Source: Enterobacter chengduensis
Lineage (GTDB): Bacteria > Pseudomonadota > Gammaproteobacteria > Enterobacterales > Enterobacteriaceae
DNA: 64,000 nt
Assembly: GCF_001984825.2 (NCBI RefSeq)
Contig: NZ_CP043318.1
Coordinates: forward strand, 1-64,000
Reading direction: 5' to 3'
Positions 44,455 through 53,127 of this stretch are shown piece after piece (position 1 is the stretch's first letter; every line of letters starts with the position of its first letter). A program made the translations under genes and the position numbers. A model generated the notes under the pieces. The model had not been told where the DNA came from. It ran no database searches and was given only the letters and a program-made list of their open reading frames with translations.

Positions 44455-46248
44455 ATGGCATTTGATCTGAATGCCTGCATTGCGGCGGCGAACAGGGCAT
44501 CCCAAGCCAGTGAATACGGGTTGGGGAATTGCTCACGTACACTTCATATCGGGTTCTTTTTTGACGGCGTGGGGCGCAATATTGAACAGGATGCACCAGA
44601 AAATAGGCTGAGTAATATTTCACGCCTATTTAGGGCATTTCCTACCCCAGAAGACAGCCTACCAGGTACAACATACTCGAAATTTTATATTCCAGGGCTG
44701 GGAACCCCGTTCCTGGAAAGGGAGGGCGAAGCTCTCCAGCAGTTTATGGACGGAACGATTAATTCGGTGCAGGACGCCCTGAAAGACCAGCCCACCGATG
44801 TGCTTAAAGATATTTTTAAATCAAAAGCGGGCGGTGCCAGTACGCCTGATGCTCTCAATGAGCTTAGGCAAAAGCTGCTGACGCCTAAAGGTCTGCACAA
44901 GCTTATGGTCGAAACCACCCTGAAGGGGGCTATAAAGGCAGATATTGAGGCCACCCCTTGGCTGCGGGATAGCGAATTTTTTGCCTATAGCACTGTGAGC
45001 GGCGCTGATACCCGGTTGAACAGTGTCAAGATACGTTTTGAGCGCGCCGTTGAGGATGCACAGAAGCAAGGGGAAGTACCCGTTCGTCTGATTTCGTTGT
45101 CGGTGTTTGGCTTCGATATGGGCGGAACGCTGGCCCGGCAGTTTATTGATCTGTTGCTGGAAGATTTATGTGAACAACGCATTGATGGAAAAACAATTTT
45201 TAAGGGAATCCCGGTTGATATTGTGTTTGCCGGGCTATTCGACTGCTCTCGGGACACGCCGATGAGCAGCGACAACGGCCTGGACTATGCCAGCAGCGTG
45301 ATGGAGTGGACCCCGGGAAAATATTCGGAAATGGCTGGGAAAATTGTCAGTCTTTTCGGGCGTAAATACCTTGGCCATCAGTCGCCGCTTCCTAAGGCCG
45401 TCAGACATTCGCTACATCTGGTGGCGGCACATGAGCGCCGTCGCTGGCGCTGCGTATACCGTACGGGGCGAGAAGGATATGAGCATCAGGAGATGCTGAT
45501 GCCGGGATGCAGCGATGATATTGGGGGTGGATTAAAGTCAGATCAGCAGAAACCGAGTGCAGAACTCAGCCGGGTTCCGCTACGCAAAATGTATCAGGAG
45601 GCCATGAAGGCCGGTGTTCCCTTCCCTGATTTAAATGCTCTATATAATACTGACCGTATCGTCTGGTCTTATATGAACATACAGGACAGCGTCGAAAGCC
45701 AGACTGTTGACCAATGGGTGAAGACGTATCAGCAGGCGGTAAATGCGAATGCCCTGAGCTACCGGGCGCTGAATCGCCATCTCGACGGGTATTTTGAGTG
45801 GCTGGGGCGTCAGTTTTACGAATACAAGAGTGAACTGCGCCGCCTGGAGGGGATCCGTAGCGGGATTGTGACGTCAACATCTTCTGTAGCAGGGCTGCTG
45901 GGCTTGTCTTCGCAGGCACATCAGGAAGTGGGAAGGGTAACGGATAATATCGTGGCGTTGAAAAAGCACTGGGGCTGGCTGTCGGATGTGGCGAATGCGG
46001 CGAACCTTTTGCTCACCCAACAGTTCCATTATCCCCCGCAGTTATATCTGGAAAATATTCTTGAACCGGCGCGCTTGCGCGCTGAGACTTTCCTGGCGTG
46101 TGGCGCAGCGGGGCATGATGGCACTGCACCTCCCGTAAGATGGTGCGTGGATGCATCCGTGCTGTATGCGTGGTTTGTGCATGATGTACAGCGCACGGAA
46201 GGTATTAATGACGGCTATTTTTCGGTGCGCTGGATGGAGCCAAAGTAG
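44455..46248 (+). CDS. DUF2235 (Tle1-like) type VI effector-like protein with altered active site
   Basis: 597 residues from ATG 44455; an ATG at 44449 exists but its spacing to the AGGA site is too short. DUF2235 (Tle1) effectors are alpha/beta-hydrolase phospholipases delivered into rival cells. Domain landmarks: LHIGFFFDGVGRN at 30-42, the nucleophile elbow region VFGFDMGGTLAR at 217-228, LFDCS at 261-265, and MPGCSDDIGGG at 349-359. The usual elbow is GFSRG and the usual later motif HSDVGGG. Here the serine position is Asp (D221) and the histidine position Ser (S353). Only the aspartate (D263) is kept. It is either inactive or a divergent subfamily. A+T-richer than the core genes. Confidence 0.82.
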   Translation: MAFDLNACIAAANRASQASEYGLGNCSRTLHIGFFFDGVGRNIEQDAPENRLSNISRLFRAFPTPEDSLPGTTYSKFYIPGLGTPFLEREGEALQQFMDGTINSVQDALKDQPTDVLKDIFKSKAGGASTPDALNELRQKLLTPKGLHKLMVETTLKGAIKADIEATPWLRDSEFFAYSTVSGADTRLNSVKIRFERAVEDAQKQGEVPVRLISLSVFGFDMGGTLARQFIDLLLEDLCEQRIDGKTIFKGIPVDIVFAGLFDCSRDTPMSSDNGLDYASSVMEWTPGKYSEMAGKIVSLFGRKYLGHQSPLPKAVRHSLHLVAAHERRRWRCVYRTGREGYEHQEMLMPGCSDDIGGGLKSDQQKPSAELSRVPLRKMYQEAMKAGVPFPDLNALYNTDRIVWSYMNIQDSVESQTVDQWVKTYQQAVNANALSYRALNRHLDGYFEWLGRQFYEYKSELRRLEGIRSGIVTSTSSVAGLLGLSSQAHQEVGRVTDNIVALKKHWGWLSDVANAANLLLTQQFHYPPQLYLENILEPARLRAETFLACGAAGHDGTAPPVRWCVDASVLYAWFVHDVQRTEGINDGYFSVRWMEPK

Positions 46249-46278
46249 TCGAAACGTTATGTGGCGGCAGGGGGTAAT

Positions 46279-47007
46279 TTACCCTTTCCGCCCACTCGCC
46301 CCCAGCAGCACCAAAAAGCTGCTCACCGACAGGCCTACGTGACGCGTGCGGCCAATTTTTGCCAGCGCCTCGTCGGTCACGCCGTGAAAACCCTCTCCCT
46401 CGTAGGAAACCAGCACATGCTCAAGCGCGCAGAAACGGTCGAGGGTCAGCGGTTTTGCGGCCTCCGGGTGATTGGCGCGCATCATGCAAACGTACCGTTC
46501 ATCATAAAGCGCGCGGCTGTGAAGCGCCTGCGGCGTGGTGTGCTGCGTCAGCAGGGCGAGGTCAATGTTGCCCTGTTCGAGCTGGTTTACCAGACGATCG
46601 GGCTCGACCGGCACTACGCGCACGCGAATGCCGGGAGCCTGCACCTTTAGCGCGGCGATAAACGGCACGATCACCGCGCGTAATGCGTAGTCGGTGGTGG
46701 CAATCGTGAAGGTCAGGTTCGCCGTAAGCGGATCAAAAGCGACGGGCTGCAACAGTACGTTGATATCCGCCAGAATGCGTTTTATCGGTGTCGCCAGTTC
46801 TTCTGCCCGGGTGGTAGGCACGATGCCGTGCGGCGCGCGGATAAACAGCGGGTCTTCAAAGTAATCCCGCAGGCGGCTGAGCATGCCGCTTACCGCGGGC
46901 TGGGTGAGCGCAAGGCGCGCCGCCGCGCGGGTGACGCTGCGTTCGTCCAGAAGGGCATCCAGCGTTTTCAGCAGGTTAAGATCCAGCGTGCGCAGATCCG
47001 CTTTCAT
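46279..47007 (-). CDS. LysR-family regulator, apparently truncated
   Basis: 242 residues, whereas LysR regulators usually have about 290-320. The HTH is intact (LLKTLDALLDERSVTRAAARLALTQPAVSGML) and so is most of the effector domain up to VGLSVSSFLVL. The reading frame then switches to GASGRKG and stops. The conserved C-terminal portion that should follow is absent. The break lies at the right edge of the type VI module (46249-46310), so the module probably cut the gene. Confidence 0.85.
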   Translation of the reverse strand: MKADLRTLDLNLLKTLDALLDERSVTRAAARLALTQPAVSGMLSRLRDYFEDPLFIRAPHGIVPTTRAEELATPIKRILADINVLLQPVAFDPLTANLTFTIATTDYALRAVIVPFIAALKVQAPGIRVRVVPVEPDRLVNQLEQGNIDLALLTQHTTPQALHSRALYDERYVCMMRANHPEAAKPLTLDRFCALEHVLVSYEGEGFHGVTDEALAKIGRTRHVGLSVSSFLVLLGASGRKG

Positions 47008-47106
47008 GACGTTTTTCCACCTCTTTTCCGTTTACTATTATGTCGCTGCCCGCTGTTGACGCGCTGCGTTTCCCGCTATGATGAGCGGCTAGTCTAAGGA
47101 GAACGC

Positions 47107-47559
47107 ATGGTCTGGATAATGCTGGCAACGCTTGCCGTGGTGTTTGTGGTGGGATTTCGCGTCCTGACCTCAGATTCCCGCCGCGCCATCAAACGCTTAA
47201 GCGAGCGGTTGGGGATCACCCCGATGCCGGTCGAGTCGATGATTGACCAGTTCGGTAAAACGCCGGGCAATGAGTTTATCCGCTACCTTGAACGCCCCGA
47301 CGAGGCGCATCTGCAGAACGCTGCCCAGGTGCTGCTGATCTGGCAGGTCTGCATCGTCGACGCCAGCGAAGAGAATGTGCATACCTGGCACCGCATGCTG
47401 CGTAAAGCGCGCCTTGCTGCGCCGATCACCGATGCGCAAATCCGCCTCGCACTCGGCTTTATGCGCGAGATGGAGCCAGACCCGCAGGAGCTTAACGCCT
47501 TCCAGCTGCGCTACAACCAGCTTTTCCTGCCGGAAGAGGGCGTGTTTTACCTGCACTGA
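47107..47559 (+). CDS. yicN: YicN, DUF1198 protein
   Basis: 150 residues, the same length as E. coli YicN and starting MVWIMLATLAVVFVVGFRVL, an N-terminal membrane helix. The soluble part carries the conserved AAQVLLIWQVCIVD and RLALGFMRE segments. Function unknown. nepI follows in the same direction, as in E. coli. Confidence 0.93.
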   Translation: MVWIMLATLAVVFVVGFRVLTSDSRRAIKRLSERLGITPMPVESMIDQFGKTPGNEFIRYLERPDEAHLQNAAQVLLIWQVCIVDASEENVHTWHRMLRKARLAAPITDAQIRLALGFMREMEPDPQELNAFQLRYNQLFLPEEGVFYLH

Positions 47560-47661
47560 TCCCCTTTAAAAACGACAAAAGTTGTCAAATCGTTAAATCC
47601 GTCACACTTTTGATGATAAACTGCGCGACTTTTCCGCACGTTTTTATCTTCAGGTGATGCC

Positions 47662-48852
47662 ATGACAGAACATATCCAGCCCACGACCCCGCCGCAGACC
47701 AAAGAGGTTTCACGCCCCAACTGGTCGGCGGTTTTTTCCGTGGCGTTCTGCGTTGCTTGCCTGATCACCGTTGAGTTTCTGCCGGTCAGCCTGCTGACGC
47801 CAATGGCGCAGGATCTGGGTATTTCCGAAGGCGTGGCGGGGCAGTCCGTCACCGTGACCGCGTTTGTGGCGATGTTTGCCAGCCTGTTTATCACCCAGGT
47901 GATTGGCACCATCGACCGCCGCAAAGTGGTCATTCTGTTTAGCGTCCTGCTGACGCTCTCCTGCCTGCTGGTCTCCTTGGCGGAAAGCTTTACCCTGCTG
48001 CTGCTCGGGCGCGCCTGTCTGGGGCTGGGGCTCGGCGGCTTCTGGGCGATGTCCGCCTCGCTGACCATGCGTCTGGTACCCGCCCGTACGGTGCCGAAAG
48101 CGCTGTCTGTTATCTTTGGTGCGGTCTCCATCGCGCTGGTGATTGCCGCGCCGCTGGGCAGCTTCCTCGGGGGGATTATCGGCTGGCGTAACGTCTTCAA
48201 CGCGGCGGCGGTGATGGGCCTGCTCTGCATCATTTGGGTGTGGAAAGCGCTGCCGTCGCTGCCGGGCGAAGCGGCGCACCATAAACAGAACATGTTCGCA
48301 TTGCTGAAGCGCCCCGGCGTGCTGGCAGGGATGACCGCTATTTTCATGTCCTTCGCCGGACAGTTTGCCTTCTTTACCTACATTCGCCCGGTGTATATGA
48401 CCATGGCGGGCTTTGACGTGGATGGCCTGACGCTGGTGCTGCTGAGTTTCGGTATCGCCAGCTTTGTCGGCACCTCGCTGTCGTCACAGTTCCTGAAACG
48501 CTCTCTGAAGGTGGCGCTGGCGGGGGCACCGCTGGTGCTGGCGGCGAGCGCTACGGTACTGGTGCTGTGGGGCAGCGACAAGTGGGTTGCGTCAGCCATT
48601 GCGATTGTCTGGGGCTTTGCCTTTGCGCTGGTGCCGGTGGGCTGGTCAACGTGGATCACCCGCTCGCTTGCCGATCAGGCGGAAAAAGCCGGGTCGATTC
48701 AGGTGGCGGTGATCCAGCTGGCGAACACCTGCGGCGCGGCGGTGGGCGGCTTGGCGCTCGACCACCTTGGGCTGACGTCACCGCTGGTGATTTCCGGCAC
48801 GCTGATGCTGCTGACCGCGCTGCTGGTGGCGGGGAAGGTTAAGGCGAAGTAG
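47662..48852 (+). CDS. nepI: Purine ribonucleoside efflux pump NepI
   Basis: 396-residue 12-helix MFS exporter for inosine and guanosine and their toxic analogues. E. coli-type sequence throughout ([45 protein letters not shown]). MFS motif [13 protein letters not shown] after helix 2. Monocistronic by spacing. Confidence 0.94.
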   Translation: MTEHIQPTTPPQTKEVSRPNWSAVFSVAFCVACLITVEFLPVSLLTPMAQDLGISEGVAGQSVTVTAFVAMFASLFITQVIGTIDRRKVVILFSVLLTLSCLLVSLAESFTLLLLGRACLGLGLGGFWAMSASLTMRLVPARTVPKALSVIFGAVSIALVIAAPLGSFLGGIIGWRNVFNAAAVMGLLCIIWVWKALPSLPGEAAHHKQNMFALLKRPGVLAGMTAIFMSFAGQFAFFTYIRPVYMTMAGFDVDGLTLVLLSFGIASFVGTSLSSQFLKRSLKVALAGAPLVLAASATVLVLWGSDKWVASAIAIVWGFAFALVPVGWSTWITRSLADQAEKAGSIQVAVIQLANTCGAAVGGLALDHLGLTSPLVISGTLMLLTALLVAGKVKAK

Positions 48853-48860
48853 TCAATTTT

Positions 48861-48955
48861 CCCCTCACCCTAACCCTCTCCCCATAGGGGAGAGGGGACT
48901 GCTCGGTGCTGTCTTTTCACCCTCGCCCCTTTGGGGAGAGGGCCGGGGTGAGGGG
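48861..48955. repeat. Pair of inverted REP-like repeats
   Basis: CCCCTCACCCTAACCCTCTC plus CCCATAGGGGAGAGGGG (48861-48898) is followed by a reversed relative ending GGGCCGGGGTGAGGGG (48919-48955). It fills the gap between the convergent nepI and yicL genes and belongs to the same family as 18719-18753. Confidence 0.8.
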
Positions 48956-48962
48956 ACATTCG

Positions 48963-49868
48963 CTACGCCGATGCCTTAACCCTTCTGCGCGAATCCATCG
49001 AAATCAACACCACCGACGACACAATCAGCAGCGTCCCCAGCCAGTCCGGCAGGGTGAACGCCACGCCCAGCAAAACCACCGACAGCAGCGCGCTGCTCAA
49101 GGGTTCGGCGCAGCTCAAAATGCTCGCCTTCGGCCCGCCAATCATCTGTGCGCCTTTCAGATACAGGCTGAACGTCAGCGCCGTACCGATCACCACCAGG
49201 TAGAAAAACGCCAGCAGCAGGCTGCCGTCGATCGCAAAGGTGGTGCCGCGTCCGGCGTAGAACGGCGTCAGCATTAGCCCGGCAATCAACATACTCCAGC
49301 CGACAATCGGCAGCGTGCCGTAGCGGGCGATCAGCGTTGACGGGTACGTCGTATAAAACGCGGCGGCAAAGGCCGAGGCGATGCCGAAGAACAGCGCGGC
49401 AGGGGAGATGGAGAGCGAGGTTGGGTCGCCGTGAGTCACCAGCAGAAAGGTACCGATCAACGACGTAAAAATCGCTGACAGGACAAACGCGCCGGGACGC
49501 TTTTTTCGCGCCAGCGCAAACCATGCCACGATAATGGTCGGTGAGAGGAACTGCAGCACGGTGGCGGTCGCAGCGTTGGATTTTTCAATCGTCAGCAGGA
49601 AGGTGAGCTGCACGGTAAGCGCGCCAACCAGCGAGAAGAACAGCAGGCTGAGGGCGTCTTTACGATGCTTGACGACCGAGAAAATCTTGTCGCCGTGAAC
49701 GAACGACAGCGTCAGCAGGATCACGCCGGTAAACAGCAGGCGAACCATGGTCAGGTAAGGCGAAGAGATGTGGCTTTTCTCCATGATGTACTGCGCGCAA
49801 ACCCCTGAACTGCCCCATAATACGGCGGCGATCAGGACGTTTAGCATCCCTTTACGTGTGGAACCCAT
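48963..49868 (-). CDS. yicL: YicL, EamA/DMT-family transporter
   Basis: 301-residue ten-helix transporter of the drug/metabolite superfamily, starting at ATG 49868 ([22 protein letters not shown]). It is highly similar to E. coli YicL (307 aa) across both EamA repeats, including [15 protein letters not shown] and [16 protein letters not shown]. Substrate not established. Confidence 0.93.
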   Translation of the reverse strand: MGSTRKGMLNVLIAAVLWGSSGVCAQYIMEKSHISSPYLTMVRLLFTGVILLTLSFVHGDKIFSVVKHRKDALSLLFFSLVGALTVQLTFLLTIEKSNAATATVLQFLSPTIIVAWFALARKKRPGAFVLSAIFTSLIGTFLLVTHGDPTSLSISPAALFFGIASAFAAAFYTTYPSTLIARYGTLPIVGWSMLIAGLMLTPFYAGRGTTFAIDGSLLLAFFYLVVIGTALTFSLYLKGAQMIGGPKASILSCAEPLSSALLSVVLLGVAFTLPDWLGTLLIVSSVVLISMDSRRRVKASA

Positions 49869-49953
49869 GTTCTCCCCTGCGATGTTGTCGTTAATGAGCC
49901 CACAGCATAGCATGATCGTGCGGCCTGATACCCTCACCCCGGCCCTCTCCCAC

Positions 49954-51238
49954 TGTACAGTCCGGGGACATAGTGAACACTTGTTCGGGGACATGGTAGA
50001 CACTTACAACTAAGGCATAAGAACCCGTTTATGGAGTCGCTTATGCCGTGGGATGCGAGAGATACCATGTCATTACGTACCGAGTTTGTTTTGTTCGCCT
50101 CGCAGGACGGGGCGAACATCCGTTCCCTCTGCCGTCGCTTCGGCATTTCACCTGCTACCGGCTACAAGTGGCTTCAGCGCTGGGCTGTCGAGGGCGAACC
50201 CGGCCTGCAGGACCGCCCCCGCACGCCGCATCATTCCCCCAACCGCTCGTCTGACGACGTCACCGCCCTGCTGCGCATGGCACATGAGCGTCATGAACGC
50301 TGGGGCGCCCGCAAGATTAAGCGCTGGCTGGAAGACCAGGGACACCGTATGCCTGCCTTCAGCACTGTCCATAACCTGATGGCCCGTCACGGCCTGCTGC
50401 CCGGCACGGCTCCGGGTATTCCGGCCACCGGACGGTTCGAACATGACGCCCCGAACCGGCTCTGGCAGATGGATTTTAAGGGGCACTTCCCCTTTGGCGG
50501 CGGCCGTTGCCATCCGCTCACCCTGCTCGACGACCACTCCCGTTTTTCCCTGTGCCTCACACACTGTACCGATGAACGGCGTGAGACCGTGCAGCAACAG
50601 CTGGTCAGCGTCTTTGAACGCTACGGCCTGCCGGACCGGATGACGATGGATAACGGCTCACCGTGGGGCGACACAACCGGCACCTGGACGGCGCTGGAGC
50701 TGTGGCTGATGCGCCACGGTATCCGGGTGGGCCATTCCCGGCCTTATCATCCGCAGACGCAGGGCAAGCTGGAGCGTTTTCACCGCAGCCTGAAGGCGGA
50801 AGTGCTGCAGGGGAAATGGTTCGCGGACAGCGGCGAGCTGCAGCGTGCCTTCGACCACTGGCGGACGGTCTATAACCTTGAACGCCCGCACGAGGCGCTG
50901 GATATGGCGGTCCCGGCCTCACGCTATCAGCCGTCTGCGCGGCAGTACGGCGGCAGCGTGACGCCCCCGGAATATGATGAAGGTGTGCTGGTCAGGAAAG
51001 TGGATATCAGCGGGAAGCTGAGCTTACAGGGAGCCAGTCTGAATGCAGGAAAGGCGTTCAGGGGAGAACGGGTGGGGCTGAAGGAGACGCAGGAGGATGG
51101 CTGCTATGAAGTGTGGTGGTACAGCACGAAAGTGGGGGTGATCGACCTGAAGAAAAAGTCGATCACCATGGGTAAAGGATGTTAAAAAGTGTTCACCATG
51201 TCCCCGAACACCTGTCTACCATGTCCCCGGACCGTACA
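49954..51238 (+). mobile_element. IS481-family insertion sequence
   Basis: 1285-bp element. The left end starts TGTACAGTCCGGGGACATAG; the right end read inwards is TGTACGGTCCGGGGACATGG, giving imperfect terminal inverted repeats of about 50 bp. Each end contains two copies of the core CGGGGACAT. The target duplication CCCAC is seen at 49949-49953 and 51239-51243. Removing the element and one CCCAC restores a REP-like palindrome (CCCTCTCCCAC then AGGGAGAGGG). One intact transposase gene. Likely active or recently active. Confidence 0.93.
50031..51185 (+). CDS. IS481-family DDE transposase
   Basis: 384-residue transposase. The N-terminal HTH (IRSLCRRFGISPATGYKWLQRW) is followed by an rve-type DDE catalytic core: D148 in LWQMDFKG, D207 in MTMDNGSPW, E248 in HPQTQGKLERFHRSLK. 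ATG 50031 gives the longest form; ATG 50043 (MPWDARD) is a reasonable alternative. No frameshift or stop. Confidence 0.94.
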   Translation: MESLMPWDARDTMSLRTEFVLFASQDGANIRSLCRRFGISPATGYKWLQRWAVEGEPGLQDRPRTPHHSPNRSSDDVTALLRMAHERHERWGARKIKRWLEDQGHRMPAFSTVHNLMARHGLLPGTAPGIPATGRFEHDAPNRLWQMDFKGHFPFGGGRCHPLTLLDDHSRFSLCLTHCTDERRETVQQQLVSVFERYGLPDRMTMDNGSPWGDTTGTWTALELWLMRHGIRVGHSRPYHPQTQGKLERFHRSLKAEVLQGKWFADSGELQRAFDHWRTVYNLERPHEALDMAVPASRYQPSARQYGGSVTPPEYDEGVLVRKVDISGKLSLQGASLNAGKAFRGERVGLKETQEDGCYEVWWYSTKVGVIDLKKKSITMGKGC

Positions 51239-51261
51239 CCCACAGGGAGAGGGAGAAAACA

Positions 51262-51294
51262 CGCAAAACGGCAACGTTGCGTTGCCGTTTTGCG
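51262..51294 (-). terminator. Terminator of the beta-glucoside operon
   Basis: CGCAAAACGGCAACG pairs perfectly with CGTTGCCGTTTTGCG (15 bp, 3-base loop), followed on the minus strand by TGTTTTCT. It lies 9 bases past the porin stop. Confidence 0.85.
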
Positions 51295-51303
51295 TTTACC
51301 TTG

Positions 51304-52683
51304 CTAGAACCACGCCTCCCACATCGCGCCGACGTTGAAGTCGTCGAGCGTCTCGTCTTTGGTGCCGTTCACGCGCGCGGTGCGTTCGTTATCCACCTTG
51401 CCGCCGGTCACGTAGAAGCGCAGCATCGGACGGAACTCCGGCCCCATGGCGATAGACATATTCTGCGAGAGGGTCAGCTTCCAGCCCTTGTTATCGCCGC
51501 CGTTGTCATAATCAACGTGCTGCCAGCCCGCTTCCAGCCAGGTGGAGTGAACGTCGTTCCACCAGTGCATCGGACGCACGATGGCGTTGTAGTTCTTGCG
51601 GTTGTCGGTCTTATCGCGGCTGTTGTCGTAGTCGTGGAAGGCGAGAATGTACTCCACCTGCGTGGCCTGGGTGAATTTGTACAGCCCTTCGAAACTGGCG
51701 TAGACCGTGGTCAGATCTTCGGTTTTGTTGAATACGCTGTTGTCCGAGTTATCGGAGTAGCGCGCGATCACCTTATTCACGCCGCTGTCGTTGGTGTGGC
51801 TCAACACCACGCCGCCCTGCCAGGCGTTCAGACGCTCGTCGCTCTCCACCGCTTTCGAATCAAAGCCGTAGTTGGCGTACAGCTCCAGGTCGATCGGGCC
51901 AAGCTTCATGCCGTGGATCTTTGACGTCGCGGCGTAGTTGCCTTTGTCGCCCGTGCCGGAACCGCCGGTACAGGTAATGCGCGATGGGTTGGCCTCATCC
52001 TCCATCACTTCCGGGCTACAGGATTCCACTGCCGCCACGGCGGCCACGTCGAACTGCACGCCGCCGATGTCGAAGTTCTTCACCCCCGCGCCCTGGCCGT
52101 CGTGGTTCATCCAGAAGTAATCGTTGATGCCCTGCTGCGGACGCTGGTGGAAGTCACGACCGGCCCAGAAATAGGCGTTCGGGTTAGACGCCATAATGTT
52201 GGTCACCCCGGCGTAGGCTTTTTTCAGGTTAACTTCGTCGCCCCAGTGGTCGATCATCACGTTGATGTCCCAGATGGCGCCGTTTTCACCCTTAAAGGCC
52301 TTGGAGAGCTGGAATTCCCCGCCGTTGCCCTCGTTACCCAGACGACCAATGGCGGACGCGCCGTTGTAGGAGCCATCCACCGCCACGTATTTCTGATCGG
52401 CGGCCTGGAAGTGAGCGCCGTAGCGGGCGTAGCCGGTAAACTTAATCCCGAACGGGATCGCCATATCCGGGGATTGCGCCGCGCTTTGCGGCTCGGTCAC
52501 CACGTCCGCCTTTTTCGCGACCGCCGCATCCATTTTGGCCTGACGCTCGGCCAGCGCTTTGTCCACCGCTTTGGCCACAATGGCGTCAATTTGCTCCTGG
52601 GTAAATTCTTGTGCGAGCACGGAAATTGGGCAAAGCGCGGCGATAACCGCCATGGTTAATGGAAGTTTTTTAATCGTATTCAT
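51304..52683 (-). CDS. LamB/ScrY-type carbohydrate porin
   Basis: 459-residue outer-membrane sugar porin. A signal peptide (about 1-24, cleaved after VLAQ) is followed by a short helical periplasmic extension (QEQIDAIVAKAVDKALAERQ), as in ScrY and BglH. Then comes an 18-stranded barrel opening GIKFTGYARYGAHFQA and ending in WEAWF with the terminal phenylalanine needed for assembly. It is the last gene of the beta-glucoside PTS operon, so its likely ligand is a beta-glucoside such as cellobiose. A 136-base gap separates it from the EIIA gene and may hold its own promoter. Confidence 0.93.
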   Translation of the reverse strand: MNTIKKLPLTMAVIAALCPISVLAQEFTQEQIDAIVAKAVDKALAERQAKMDAAVAKKADVVTEPQSAAQSPDMAIPFGIKFTGYARYGAHFQAADQKYVAVDGSYNGASAIGRLGNEGNGGEFQLSKAFKGENGAIWDINVMIDHWGDEVNLKKAYAGVTNIMASNPNAYFWAGRDFHQRPQQGINDYFWMNHDGQGAGVKNFDIGGVQFDVAAVAAVESCSPEVMEDEANPSRITCTGGSGTGDKGNYAATSKIHGMKLGPIDLELYANYGFDSKAVESDERLNAWQGGVVLSHTNDSGVNKVIARYSDNSDNSVFNKTEDLTTVYASFEGLYKFTQATQVEYILAFHDYDNSRDKTDNRKNYNAIVRPMHWWNDVHSTWLEAGWQHVDYDNGGDNKGWKLTLSQNMSIAMGPEFRPMLRFYVTGGKVDNERTARVNGTKDETLDDFNVGAMWEAWF

Positions 52684-52819
52684 GGTTATCTCAATATAGT
52701 TTAATTTTATTCAGACAATAACCATCCCGCTCCGATCTGACAGAGTATGTCGCTATCATCAGAACAAGTGGATCTCTATTTAGGGTACAGAGGTATTACA
52801 CTAATTATTTCGCCATAAG

Positions 52820-53125
52820 TTATCTCTGATATAAATGAATAATTTCTTCGGACAATTCCCGCGCTAATAAGGAATTCATTAAATGATCCTGCGCGTGAAC
52901 CATGATTAACGTCATCGGCTGGCGGCCTTCACCCGCATCCTGTTCAATCAGTTTGGTCTGCATCTTGTGCGCCTGGCGCGCGTAGCCGTCGGCTTCGCGC
53001 AGCAGGCTTTTCGCTTCGTCAAGGTTGCCCTGGCGCGCCGCGTGCAGCGCCTCGAAGCACAGGCTGCGGGACTGCCCGGCGTTGACGATGATTTCCATTA
53101 CGGCTTCTTCTAATGCGATCATCAT
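52820..53125 (-). CDS. PTS lactose/cellobiose-type EIIA
   Basis: 101-residue EIIA (ChbA/LacF family) with the phosphorylated histidine H77 in MVHAQDHLM. A second ATG at 53122 is equally possible. The stop of the GH1 gene is 2 bases upstream. Supplies phosphate to the EIIB at 55859. Confidence 0.93.
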   Translation of the reverse strand: MMIALEEAVMEIIVNAGQSRSLCFEALHAARQGNLDEAKSLLREADGYARQAHKMQTKLIEQDAGEGRQPMTLIMVHAQDHLMNSLLARELSEEIIHLYQR

Positions 53126-53127
53126 TA

